NCBI RefSeq assembly: GCF_020595055.1
Contig: NZ_JAJDOO010000005.1
Location: 1-64,000 of the forward strand
Direction of reading: 5' to 3'
Source of the DNA: Desulfosporosinus shakirovi
GTDB lineage: Bacteria > Bacillota > Desulfitobacteriia > Desulfitobacteriales > Desulfitobacteriaceae
Length of the DNA stretch: 64,000 nt
The notes below the pieces were generated by a model that saw nothing but the letters and a program-made list of their open reading frames with translations, had not been told where the DNA came from and made no database searches. Positions 8,819-17,153 of the stretch are shown in pieces. Positions within the stretch are counted from its first letter, which is position 1; each line of letters begins with the position of its first letter. A program made the position numbers and the translations under genes.

Positions 8819-9861
8819 ATTTGATTCCTCCTCGCTGGCATCTGTTGAGTTGCACAATGAACATTTCCGCCCTCTCGAATAAGCCCCATTCCATTAACTG
8901 GACGGATCCGCCTTTCAGGAAATGTTTGGCTCAACATTTGTACCGCTAACTCATCAGACACTTTTGCCTTTCCTCCGAAAATCGGCAGAATAATTCCTTC
9001 ATTAACAAAGTAAAAGTTTAAATAACTCAAGGTTAAACGTTCATTAGAAACCGGATCATACATTTTAGGAGGTTGTTGAATAGGTATAATTTCAAAGGAC
9101 CTTCCTTTGGCGTCCGTCTCCTTTTTTAATATTTCAAGGTTCTCCTTGGTGATCCTATAATTTTCATCCTTAGGATCATCACAAATCTGAAGCAGAATTT
9201 TACCCGGAGCTGCAAAGCAGGCAAGATTATCTACATGCCCATCAGTCTCATCCCCATCCAGTCCTTTTTTTAACCAGACCACTTTCTGGATATTGAGAAA
9301 TCTCTTTAACTCAACTTCAATCTGTCCTCTTGTTAAGTCAGGGTTGCGATTTGGATTTAAGAGACACTGCTCAGTAGTCAGCAGTGTACCTTCTCCATCC
9401 ACATGGAAGGAGCCTCCTTCCATAACCAGAGGGGCATCAAATCGTTTTACTCCGACATGATCTAAGATTTTCGTGGCTACAAGATCGTCTAAATCCCACG
9501 GGGAGTATTTGCCGCCCCAAGCATTAAACTTCCAATTAACCCCTGCCACATCCCCACCATCACTGACAAGAAATGTAGGTCCATTATCCCTCAGCCACGC
9601 ATCATTATGCTCAATAGTCAAGAGTTCAATCTGTTCACCATGAAATATGCTTGAAAACTTCCCCAAATCCTCTGAACTCACCAAGACCGTTACCTGCTCA
9701 AATTCAGCTATTGCTTGAATAATCTCTATATAGCCCTTGCAAACAGCATCATAATCCTCAGGGTAACACATAGAGGCTTTTATTGGCCATGAAATAAAGG
9801 TACGCCCATGCTTGATCCACTCCGGCGGCATCTTATAGTTTAACTTAATTGGATACAACAT
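8815..9861 (-). CDS. aguA: Agmatine deiminase
   Basis: A 348-residue cytosolic enzyme of the guanidino-modifying superfamily that converts agmatine to N-carbamoylputrescine and ammonia. Family signatures are present: WLRDNGPTFL, NWKFNAWGGKY, VMEGGSFHVDGEGTLLTTEQCLLN, DGDETDGHVDN and the terminal NVHCATQQMPA with the catalytic Cys. The length is typical. It is translationally coupled to aguB by a four-base overlap. The ATG start has GAGGGATTATAA upstream. No arginine decarboxylase lies in the window, so agmatine may be taken up or made elsewhere. Confidence 0.96.
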   Translation of the reverse strand: MLYPIKLNYKMPPEWIKHGRTFISWPIKASMCYPEDYDAVCKGYIEIIQAIAEFEQVTVLVSSEDLGKFSSIFHGEQIELLTIEHNDAWLRDNGPTFLVSDGGDVAGVNWKFNAWGGKYSPWDLDDLVATKILDHVGVKRFDAPLVMEGGSFHVDGEGTLLTTEQCLLNPNRNPDLTRGQIEVELKRFLNIQKVVWLKKGLDGDETDGHVDNLACFAAPGKILLQICDDPKDENYRITKENLEILKKETDAKGRSFEIIPIQQPPKMYDPVSNERLTLSYLNFYFVNEGIILPIFGGKAKVSDELAVQMLSQTFPERRIRPVNGMGLIREGGNVHCATQQMPARRNQM

Positions 9862-10279
9862 TTATAATCCCTCATATTCTAAATTTGTAACTTTTAGCAT
9901 TCTGCCTCAACACTATACTGAATATAGCCTTTACAACCCGGTTTTGGCAATACTATTTTCAGAATCATAATTTGTAATTCTTGCTGTTGTCTCAGTATCA
10001 GAAATATAATGAAGCTTCCTGTCAAAATTACGCATAGATCTTTATACATATTTCACTCATATCAAGCAATTTATTCGCATTTAAAAACTGTCAAGCATTA
10101 TAAATACGAATTCAGTCACCTTTTGATACAAATGACAAACTCAAATCAAAAAAGCACCTACAGGCTAAACGCTCTTTTGAAGTGTCCAGTCTATAGGCAC
10201 CGGTTAATATTCTTACGTACTCTCTTTATTCATGTGTATTGATCGTTCATTTACCAAGTCTCTTCTGAATCAATCATTC
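9862..10279. other. Intergenic stretch without a supported gene
   Basis: About 420 AT-rich bases upstream of aguA. Short frames exist but have no ribosome binding site or protein-like composition. The aguA promoter should lie in the first 100 bases. I see no repeat or strong hairpin. Confidence 0.5.
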
Positions 10280-10414
10280 TTATCTTTGCAATGAATTTTC
10301 CGGTTTAACCTTTTTAGTTTCAGATTTATGATTAACTGAAAGAGTCATATAGCATAATCCATACCCTAAAACCGAAAAACAGATAGCAGTTAGCAGAAAA
10401 TCTAATCCTTCCAT
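10280..10414 (-). CDS. Small single-pass membrane protein, 44 residues
   Basis: An open frame of 44 codons, begins MEGLDFLLTAICFSVLGYGL and ends with a charged tail rich in Lys. One hydrophobic helix covers about residues 5-27. GAGAGGGG lies six bases before the ATG. Size, orientation and the LGYxLxY pattern recall KdpF-type peptides that accompany K+-transporting ATPases, but no kdpA or other transporter gene follows, so this is only a resemblance. A strongly folded leader precedes it. The gene may be a free-standing small membrane peptide. Confidence 0.55.
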   Translation of the reverse strand: MEGLDFLLTAICFSVLGYGLCYMTLSVNHKSETKKVKPENSLQR

Positions 10415-10445
10415 ACGAGCCCCTCTCTTTCAATTAACCATTTTT

Positions 10446-10610
10446 AAGACGGTAACGAAGCGTTTGATAACTTTGAGCAACAGCATGTACCACTGAACGG
10501 CAACGTCCACGTCTAGACTTACCGCTCAGTTATCCAACTATCGTCATGGATCAGGCCTTGATACCAGACTCGTTGGAACAACTCCCCCTTTTAAGGAAGT
10601 TCTCTCTATA
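10446..10610 (-). ncRNA. Structured leader or small RNA upstream of the 44-residue peptide, class not recognised
   Basis: On the minus strand four successive helices can be drawn: AACTTCC/GGGAGTT; TCCAAC/GTTGGA enclosing GGTATCA/TGATCC; a 12-base helix ACTGAGCGGTAA/TTGCCGTTCAGT with two G-U pairs; and GGTA/TACC. The segment ends about 30 bases before the ATG of the small membrane protein. I could not match it to a riboswitch class I know. There is a competing frame through part of it, without a start codon. Confidence 0.45.
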
Positions 10611-10708
10611 TATTCTAAACTAATTGTCTTGAATATATATAAACAATTTATTAACAAACTATAAACTATTTTCTCCTAATCAATGTTATATTTGTTTCCT
10701 AGTATATA

Positions 10709-10765
10709 GCAAAGAAATCCCCCATTGATTCATGCACTGCACAAATCAATGGGGGATTTCTTTGC
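10709..10765 (-). terminator. Long hairpin terminator
   Basis: Perfect or near-perfect 22-base arms GCAAAGAAATCCCCCATTGATT and its complement flank a 13-base loop. It lies ten bases after the small hypothetical gene at 10775 and may work in both directions. Confidence 0.8.
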
Positions 10766-10774
10766 TCAAATGAC

Positions 10775-11062
10775 TTATAATCTTTCATACTCACCATTCG
10801 AAGTTAAATATTGGATATCAATACACCCATAGTACTCCCCATACATATCCAGCGGATCAAATCCACTCTTGCGAGTGCAATCATCTGAATATCCGATATA
10901 GTAGACTTCTTGATCGTGGTCTCGCATACGGAATATATACTGGGGTTCAGCTTCAAACTTCTTAACAAGCCGTTCAAATTCCTCTGTACCCTTTTTGGCC
11001 TCTGAGCTGAAGTACTCAGTAAAAATCTTCTTTTCAAGACAATTTTCAGTAATTTTGAACAT
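10775..11062 (-). CDS. Hypothetical protein, 95 residues
   Basis: A small soluble acidic protein, rich in Tyr, Glu and Asp, with the internal string YIGYSDDCTRKSGFDPLDMYGEY shortened here to its core YIGYSDD. I choose the ATG at 11062 because GAGAGGTTG lies nine bases upstream; an earlier in-frame ATG at 11080 is part of that ribosome binding site. There are no membrane segments or known motifs. It has its own terminator and no evident partner. Function is unknown. Confidence 0.65.
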   Translation of the reverse strand: MFKITENCLEKKIFTEYFSSEAKKGTEEFERLVKKFEAEPQYIFRMRDHDQEVYYIGYSDDCTRKSGFDPLDMYGEYYGCIDIQYLTSNGEYERL

Positions 11063-11134
11063 ATAAAAACAACCTCTCATTTATAATTCGATTAATTATA
11101 TAATAACAAAATTTTCAGCCGCTTCCAACTCACT

Positions 11135-12877
11135 TTACATTTGATAACCCACTGACCGAAGCTCAGAAGTTGCTGCCCAATCCACACCTTCCTTAAATAG
11201 GACGACTCCATAATCCTGCTTGGCCTTGCTGGCAGAAATAACTCCATTTAAGAAATCTTGCCATACACTCTCAGGGGCTCTCCGCCAAGGATCTCCCCAC
11301 CCTCCACCGCCTGAGGAAACTACTGTAAGTACGGTCCCCTTCGGCAACAAACGCGCACTCTCTTTACTTGCCAGAGAAATTTTTTCTCCGTCTAATGTTG
11401 CCAATTCAACACGGGTTAAACTTCCGGGTTGCCCTGAAGCTGTACCAAACGGAGGAACCTTCATCCCATCCCCAAACATCACAATATTTGTGGGTTCACC
11501 ATTAAACTGTATGCTATAACGAATTCCTGGTCCCCCGCGCCACATGCCCGCTCCTGCGCTATCGATTTCGATTTCATGGCACAAGGTTAAATGCGGGTAT
11601 TGGATTTCATTGGCTTCTATGTTTGGTGCACGAACTCCCCCATAGTTCGACAATGGAGCCATATAAGGATAACCATCCCTTCCCGCTATTCCCCCGCCTG
11701 AACCCAAGGCACAAAAAGCAAATCCCACATAAAATTCTTGATTGCGAGGGTCGATTCCATAAAACGATGGACCGCAATAACGTCCAAAACCAGCAGGCAA
11801 TCGCTCACCTGCTACGGAGTCTAATGCTTGGAATATAGCACTAATAATTTCACTTGCCGGAGTCAGTGTACTTAACGTTACTGGCGCCGGATCATGAGGA
11901 TTAACTAAACTGCCCTCAGGTAAAAGAACCTTTATCGCTCGAAAAGCTCCACTGTTTCGAGGAATATCAGGACCAAGCGCCCAAAGCGCACCAATCCAAG
12001 CGGCAGTTGTACTTGTTACCAATGCTGAGTTGACAAAGCCTTTGACTTGAGGATCAGTGCCCTCAAAATCCAGCATCATTTCCTCTCCTTTAATCTTAAC
12101 TGTCACCTTGATTTTAATGGGATTTGTTTGAAATCCATCATCATCCACCCACTCTACGCCCGTATAATCACCATCTGGCATACCCTTAATTGCTTGACGC
12201 GTGAGTCTTTCGGCATGATCCAGAAGATATCCCACTGCCCCTTTTATCCGAGTAGGAGAGTAGTTAGAGAGCAACTCTCTTAAACGAACAACTCCAATCT
12301 TGTTAGCACCTATTTGGGCCCATAAATCATTTTGAAGCATGTGCGGATTTCTGACATTTTGAGTGATCAGATCCATAACCTCATTAAAGACCTGCCCTTT
12401 GCTTACAAGTTTAATCGGCGGAATACGCAGTCCCTCCTGAAAAATCTCAGTTGCTTTGGCATTATAACTACCAGCAACAGATCCTCCGATATCTCCGTGA
12501 TGGGCCCTGCTGACACAGTAGAAAAGGACCTCTCCCTCCACAACTAACGGGGTAATAATACCAATATCCGGGAGATGGTTTCCTCCGTGATAAGGATCAT
12601 TGATGATAAAGACATCTCCCTCTTCAACGTGCCCCGAGTATTTACGAATCACTTCTTTAATGCTAAACGTGCCAGCGGCAGCTAAAATCGGTATGCCATT
12701 AATCTGAGAGACTAAATCTCCATCCCCGTTACATATGCCACAGGCAAAATCACAAGCCTCCGCAAAGATAGGTGAACGAGACGACCGCTCTAAGGCGTAG
12801 CCCATTTCTTTAGTAATCGTATCCATACGGTTAGCAATCACTGCCCGTTCAATAACTTCATCCAACTTGGCATTCAT
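11135..12877 (-). CDS. hyuB: Hydantoinase B / acetone-acetophenone carboxylase-type beta subunit
   Basis: A 580-residue HyuB-family subunit. Family blocks include YALERSSRSPIFAEACDFAC, NDPYHGGNHLPDIGIITP, CVSRAHHGDIGGSVAGS, the metal-site region GRYCGPSFYGIDPRN and the Gly-rich C-terminal SSGGGGWGDP. HyuA/HyuB pairs act as ATP-dependent hydantoinases, 5-oxoprolinases, or ketone carboxylases such as acetone and acetophenone carboxylase; sequence alone does not decide. The start lies two bases after the hyuA stop codon, so the two are co-translated. The upstream ubiD gene suggests a carboxylation/decarboxylation pathway rather than hydantoin breakdown. Confidence 0.92.
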   Translation of the reverse strand: MNAKLDEVIERAVIANRMDTITKEMGYALERSSRSPIFAEACDFACGICNGDGDLVSQINGIPILAAAGTFSIKEVIRKYSGHVEEGDVFIINDPYHGGNHLPDIGIITPLVVEGEVLFYCVSRAHHGDIGGSVAGSYNAKATEIFQEGLRIPPIKLVSKGQVFNEVMDLITQNVRNPHMLQNDLWAQIGANKIGVVRLRELLSNYSPTRIKGAVGYLLDHAERLTRQAIKGMPDGDYTGVEWVDDDGFQTNPIKIKVTVKIKGEEMMLDFEGTDPQVKGFVNSALVTSTTAAWIGALWALGPDIPRNSGAFRAIKVLLPEGSLVNPHDPAPVTLSTLTPASEIISAIFQALDSVAGERLPAGFGRYCGPSFYGIDPRNQEFYVGFAFCALGSGGGIAGRDGYPYMAPLSNYGGVRAPNIEANEIQYPHLTLCHEIEIDSAGAGMWRGGPGIRYSIQFNGEPTNIVMFGDGMKVPPFGTASGQPGSLTRVELATLDGEKISLASKESARLLPKGTVLTVVSSGGGGWGDPWRRAPESVWQDFLNGVISASKAKQDYGVVLFKEGVDWAATSELRSVGYQM

Positions 12878-12879
12878 AG

Positions 12880-14982
12880 TTAACGTCCATCCTTTCCTAT
12901 CTCAATAATTAAATTTCTCACCTGATCAAGTTCAGCCTGCCAATTTTCGTCTATTAAAATCGTTGTATACTCTTTTATTATTATAGCGGGACCCTGCAAA
13001 CGCATTCCCATCCCTAAATCTTGCCAACGAAAAATCTTAACATCCTGAAAAGCTCCCTGCAAATAGACTGAGTGTACTTCATTTGTTTTTGATAAGGTTG
13101 TACTCTTTTCATATATTTGAAGATCTTTAGTGTTGCCCCAACCAGCCCTTAGACTTAATCTGCTCTGAAGTGATCTCTCCTTCTCCTGAGCCAGCAACCG
13201 AAGATTAACCAGCATCAGAGACTTCTCAGGCTGACTGTAACCATATAGCCTCTGGTGAGCTTCATGAAACCCCTTATCTAACTGTTGCCAAACTTCTTGA
13301 TCAGTTGCATCGCCCAGGATGGCAACGTTAATTTCATGATGTTGATCGGAGTACTTTAAGTCAGCCGACCAAACATAGTCGCGTTGATCTGCACTCACCC
13401 CTAACCGAGACAGCTCTTGATCCGCCTGAGATTGCAACTCTAGTATGCCTTGGTTCCAGCTTAGGATGGGCACTTCGCCTAACACTTCATAGAGGCTGCG
13501 CAAGACTTCAAGCTGAAAACGAGCGTGATGCAATCCTTGAGCACAAAAAACAGGCGCCAGTTCCGGAACCACAACTTGTTGTATCCCAACTCTCTCAGCT
13601 AAGGCAGTCGCAAATAGAGGTAACGCACCACCAACAGCCGCTAAAACAAAGGAACGAGGGTCATACCCCTTTTTAACAGTCATCAAGTACACAGCATCCG
13701 ACATTAAAGAAAGTGCAACTTGATAAATAGCATAGGCTGCTTCTGAAACAGATAAACCTAAAGGGTGAGCAACCTTCTTTTCAACCGCCTCACAGGCTAA
13801 TTCTTTATCCAATGACATACGTCCGCCTAAAAAATCCGAACCATCCAGTAACCCCATGATCAACGCTGCATCCGTAATCGTCGGCTCTTGACCACCTAGT
13901 CCGTAACAAGCAGGCCCGGGATTAGCACCTGCCGAATGGGGACCAACCCGAAGCATTCCTCCTTTGTCCAACCAAGCAATACTTCCCCCGCCTGCCCCAA
14001 CAGTATGGATATCTAACATTGGAAGTTGGACAGGATATCCAGCGATCTCCGCCTGAGGAGTCACCTCCATTTTACCTTGCCTGATTAAGGAAACATCAAA
14101 ACTGGTCCCTCCCATATCTCCCACCACTAATTCAGAAAATTCCTGTTCACGGGCCAGAGCCCACCCTCCCTTTACTCCTCCGGCCGGACCGGAAAAAAGA
14201 GTGTGCACGGCTCGCTTACTAGCTTGTAACAGATCAGTTAGACCACCATTATTTTGGGCAATTAAAATGGGTACTTGAAGACCCTTATCACGCAAATGAG
14301 ACCTTAGATCTTGTAAATAGTTACTCAAGACAGGACTTAAACGTGCATTTAACACCGTCGTCGTGGTCCGTTCGTATTCTCCCAGTTGAGAAGAGAGTTC
14401 GGATGAAAGGGTAACGAAAACTTCAGGTGAAAACGCTTGCAAATCCTCTTTAAACATTAATTCATGTTCAGGATTACGACAAGCAAAGAGCAAACAAACT
14501 GCCACAGATTCTACTCCTTCTTGACGCAAAAACCCGGCAATTTCCTTTATTTGTGCTCTATCTGCTGCCTTAATCGACATCCCCAGGTAATCCATTCGTT
14601 CCCGCAAGCCAATACGCAGATGACGGGGAACTAGAACCGGAGACAGAGCAACGCGAAAATCCCATTGCTCTGCCAAACGAGAACGCCGCAATTCTAAAGC
14701 ATCTCGAAACCCCTCCGTCGTTATTAGAGCAGTTTTAGCTCCCTGCCCCTGAAGCAAGGCGTTAATCCCAACCGTGGTTCCATGAATGAATTTATCCGTT
14801 AGCTCAAGGAATTCTTCTAGAGATAAGTCAAACCTCTTCGCCAACTCAGTCAAGCCCCGTATAATTGGCTCCAGAGGATTTTCATGACTTGAAGGAACCT
14901 TCGCAGTAAAAGTCGCTCCTTGTCGATCCCGAACAATAAAATCTGCAAAGGTTCCGCCTACGTCAACTGAAATTTCGAACAT
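12880..14982 (-). CDS. hyuA: Hydantoinase A / acetone-acetophenone carboxylase-type alpha subunit
   Basis: A 700-residue ASKHA-fold ATPase subunit. The N-terminal phosphate loop region is DVGGTFADFIV at residues 7-17, followed by FIHGTTVGINALL, the second nucleotide motif VGDMGGTSFDVSLI near residue 286 and HTVGAGGGSIAW near 330. It phosphorylates or activates the substrate for the HyuB partner. Length agrees with the family (about 650-720). The ATG has AGAGGGATACC upstream; 111 bases separate it from ubiD, which could still be one transcript. The substrate is unknown. Confidence 0.93.
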   Translation of the reverse strand: MFEISVDVGGTFADFIVRDRQGATFTAKVPSSHENPLEPIIRGLTELAKRFDLSLEEFLELTDKFIHGTTVGINALLQGQGAKTALITTEGFRDALELRRSRLAEQWDFRVALSPVLVPRHLRIGLRERMDYLGMSIKAADRAQIKEIAGFLRQEGVESVAVCLLFACRNPEHELMFKEDLQAFSPEVFVTLSSELSSQLGEYERTTTTVLNARLSPVLSNYLQDLRSHLRDKGLQVPILIAQNNGGLTDLLQASKRAVHTLFSGPAGGVKGGWALAREQEFSELVVGDMGGTSFDVSLIRQGKMEVTPQAEIAGYPVQLPMLDIHTVGAGGGSIAWLDKGGMLRVGPHSAGANPGPACYGLGGQEPTITDAALIMGLLDGSDFLGGRMSLDKELACEAVEKKVAHPLGLSVSEAAYAIYQVALSLMSDAVYLMTVKKGYDPRSFVLAAVGGALPLFATALAERVGIQQVVVPELAPVFCAQGLHHARFQLEVLRSLYEVLGEVPILSWNQGILELQSQADQELSRLGVSADQRDYVWSADLKYSDQHHEINVAILGDATDQEVWQQLDKGFHEAHQRLYGYSQPEKSLMLVNLRLLAQEKERSLQSRLSLRAGWGNTKDLQIYEKSTTLSKTNEVHSVYLQGAFQDVKIFRWQDLGMGMRLQGPAIIIKEYTTILIDENWQAELDQVRNLIIEIGKDGR

Positions 14983-15093
14983 GGTATCCCTCTTCTTTCA
15001 ATAACTTAAAGCTTATTATTAGAGTAAAATTGTCAATATCCCTCTCAGAAATGATTGTTCTGGGAAAGGACCTAATTCATCTTTACACCTTCT

Positions 15094-16470
15094 CTATAGC
15101 CCGAAAGCCCCCATGAAACGACGGATTTTCTGTTGCACTTCAGCCGACATTTCTACTGTAGGTGCAAACCCTTCAAGTGGCTTAGTTGCATCAATCCCCA
15201 TCTTAGCAGTGCGACTTAAGTTATCACTTGAGGGATCAAGCGTGCATCCCATACCCATATGCTGAGGAATGATGGTCACGCCCCTGTCTGCTTGAAGTCG
15301 GGTTGCCATGGCCCATAGAACCTGTCGTTCATCGAAGACGTCTACGTCTTCATCCACCACGACCACCATTTTAAGATTATGGTCCACTGAAAAAGCAGTA
15401 AAGATAGCTTGCTGAGCCTGCCCCTCTGCAATCTTCTTCATAGAAATATAACAGTGAAATAATCCACAGGCAGAGATTGGCGCATGAACGCTCTTAACAT
15501 TTGGAAGGGTTCTGTTCAAAGCATTTAGTACATCTCCCTCACGTTGCACTCCCACAATCGTAATATGTTCCGAACTCATACCGGGTGTAATGTCCTGAAA
15601 CAGGGGCTTTGTACGATATTGAATCCCCTTAACTTTAAACACGTTTTCTGTACTGCGATAACATGCATAATTAGTGAACTCTGCAAAGGGACCTTCGGAT
15701 TCTCGTTCTCCTGCTACAATTTCCCCTTCTATGACCACCTCAGCATAGGCCGGAACCATTAGATCCACGGTCTTACAGCGAGCAACCTCCAGAGGAGCCC
15801 CGAATAACCCCCCCATGGCTGCGAATTTACCCAGATCGTAGGGAATTAAGGCCATCGACCCCATAGAAATATTCGGATGAATACCCAGGACAATAGTCGC
15901 TTCCAGCGATTTTCCCAGTTCTTCTGAGCGGCGAAAATACTCCCATAAGCGTTGGCGAGAGTGGAGACTAATCCCCAACTTATCTTTCCCTTTAAGCTGC
16001 ATCCGGTGATAACCTGCAGTATCTGCACCTGTCAAGGGATCTTTGGCAATGACCAATCCCGCAGTAATGTAGGGTCCGGCATCAATAGGAAAGTGCGTCA
16101 AGATAGGAAGTTTATACAAATCAACCTCTGAGCCTACAAAAGCATTCTCTCGAAACGGAGCTTCATCCACCTCCACTGGTTCAATCCGCTGATTAATTCG
16201 TTTGGAAAATTCAGCAGCCAGATCGTTAGGATGAACACCCATCGCTAAAGCCAAACGCTCGCGAGGAGCTAGAACATTTGTCACAACCGAAATTTCATGC
16301 CCTTTAACATTTTCGAAAATCGTTAACGGATAACGTCGGGCCTTCTCTAATTCCATAATCAAGGTGCTAATTTCATACATTGGGTCAATCTCTTCTTTGA
16401 CATGAACAACCTCCAAGGGGTTTTGCTGCTTGACTCGTTCAATAAACGACCTCAAATCTTGCTCCAACAT
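15094..16470 (-). CDS. ubiD: UbiD-family decarboxylase
   Basis: A 458-residue member of the UbiD family, which uses prenylated FMN to decarboxylate (or carboxylate) aromatic and unsaturated acids. The family's active-site segment is GERESEGPFAEFTNY near residue 250, preceded by AEVVIEGEIV; the VLGIHPNISMGSMALIPY and QDITPGMSSEHI blocks also fit. No UbiX-type flavin prenyltransferase is in the window, so the cofactor must come from elsewhere. GGAGG lies seven bases before the ATG. It is the first gene of the operon downstream of the cobalamin riboswitch. Substrate not predictable; a BenE-type transporter 6 kb away may or may not be related. Confidence 0.92.
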   Translation of the reverse strand: MLEQDLRSFIERVKQQNPLEVVHVKEEIDPMYEISTLIMELEKARRYPLTIFENVKGHEISVVTNVLAPRERLALAMGVHPNDLAAEFSKRINQRIEPVEVDEAPFRENAFVGSEVDLYKLPILTHFPIDAGPYITAGLVIAKDPLTGADTAGYHRMQLKGKDKLGISLHSRQRLWEYFRRSEELGKSLEATIVLGIHPNISMGSMALIPYDLGKFAAMGGLFGAPLEVARCKTVDLMVPAYAEVVIEGEIVAGERESEGPFAEFTNYACYRSTENVFKVKGIQYRTKPLFQDITPGMSSEHITIVGVQREGDVLNALNRTLPNVKSVHAPISACGLFHCYISMKKIAEGQAQQAIFTAFSVDHNLKMVVVVDEDVDVFDERQVLWAMATRLQADRGVTIIPQHMGMGCTLDPSSDNLSRTAKMGIDATKPLEGFAPTVEMSAEVQQKIRRFMGAFGL

Positions 16471-16502
16471 TTACGCCTCCTAAAAAATAATTGTCCCTTA
16501 AT

Positions 16503-16620
16503 TTCACGGCCCTATTGAGTTAATCCACTTTTTCGCAATCCATCAACAAGCTTCAGTAAATAATGCAAGCTTATCGGACATCTGAGGATCTGTCTTCTGA
16601 ATCGATAACACCTCCGAAAC
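16503..16620 (-). pseudogene. Possible remnant of a short gene between riboswitch and ubiD
   Basis: On the minus strand a strong CGGAGGTG is followed by a protein-like frame reading IQKTDPQMSDKLALFTEA, then a stop. A single-base shift at that point continues as KLVDGLRKSGLTQ and stops again. No ATG, GTG or TTG follows the ribosome binding site in this frame. I take this as a decayed gene, or the relic of one deleted between the riboswitch and ubiD. The parent family is not recognisable. Confidence 0.35.
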
Positions 16621-16693
16621 ATAGTTCAAAAAATTAGTTCTAATCTTTGCAACCCCTTATAAAGAAAGCGTAATAAAGAAAAAAGACGATAGA

Positions 16694-16726
16694 AAAAGCC
16701 CACAGTCATATAGACTGGGGGCTTTG
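16694..16726 (-). terminator. Riboswitch expression-platform terminator
   Basis: Minus-strand hairpin AAAGCCC-CCAGTC/GACTG-TGGGCTTT followed by TTCT. It lies just downstream of the cobalamin aptamer and is the probable off-switch. Confidence 0.85.
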
Positions 16727-16768
16727 CCATCGTCCACCAAAGCCTGGTCAAAACAGGCTCATCTTAAT

Positions 16769-16920
16769 TACAGGCAGGTCTTCTGGCTCAAAGATCATCA
16801 TTACCGTACGCCTTCCCAGCCGAAACCAGTGGCCAATGTACGGAACTCCCTTCTTACAGTGGTGGGTCCGCTCAGGTTAAAACCTGATTCCCTATTCTCC
16901 CTATTGGGCACCTGTAATCG
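16769..16920 (-). ncRNA. Cobalamin riboswitch
   Basis: Minus-strand sequence carries all hallmarks of the adenosylcobalamin-type aptamer: GGGAATCAGG, GCGGACCCACCACTGTAA, TTGGCCACTGG, GGGAAGGCG and the B12 box AGCCAGAAGACCTGCC, enclosed by the P1 helix ATTACAGG/CCTGTAAT. A small hairpin (GAGCCTG/CAGGCTT) and an intrinsic terminator follow. The next intact gene on this strand is ubiD, 220 bases past the terminator. Repression of the downstream transcript by B12 is the expected behaviour of the class. Confidence 0.96.
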
Positions 16921-16945
16921 TTTTTACCAACCCGATTAATTATCA

Positions 16946-16964
16946 GGTTATAACATTTATAACC
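16946..16964. promoter_or_regulatory. Perfect palindrome upstream of the riboswitch
   Basis: GGTTATAA-CAT-TTATAACC is a perfect inverted repeat with eight-base arms, placed about 30 bases before the riboswitch 5' end. It is either an operator or part of the riboswitch promoter. Confidence 0.35.
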
Positions 16965-17153
16965 ATTTCGACGTCTAATCTTTATTTCCTGCTAATTAAC
17001 AAAATTTTTGTTATATTCCATGTCGATGTTTGTGTTTCTAACGTCCCATAAAATTCACAAGGCCTTTAGTCCTATTTATGATGAACCAAAGCTAAATTCA
17101 TCAAATTCTGCTGATTTTTATGGTATAATCTACATAACTTCATAAAAGAAAGG

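Noticed and set aside
10009-10242. A 77-codon frame upstream of aguA
   Set aside because: No ribosome binding site and no protein-like pattern; it reads like AT-rich intergenic sequence.
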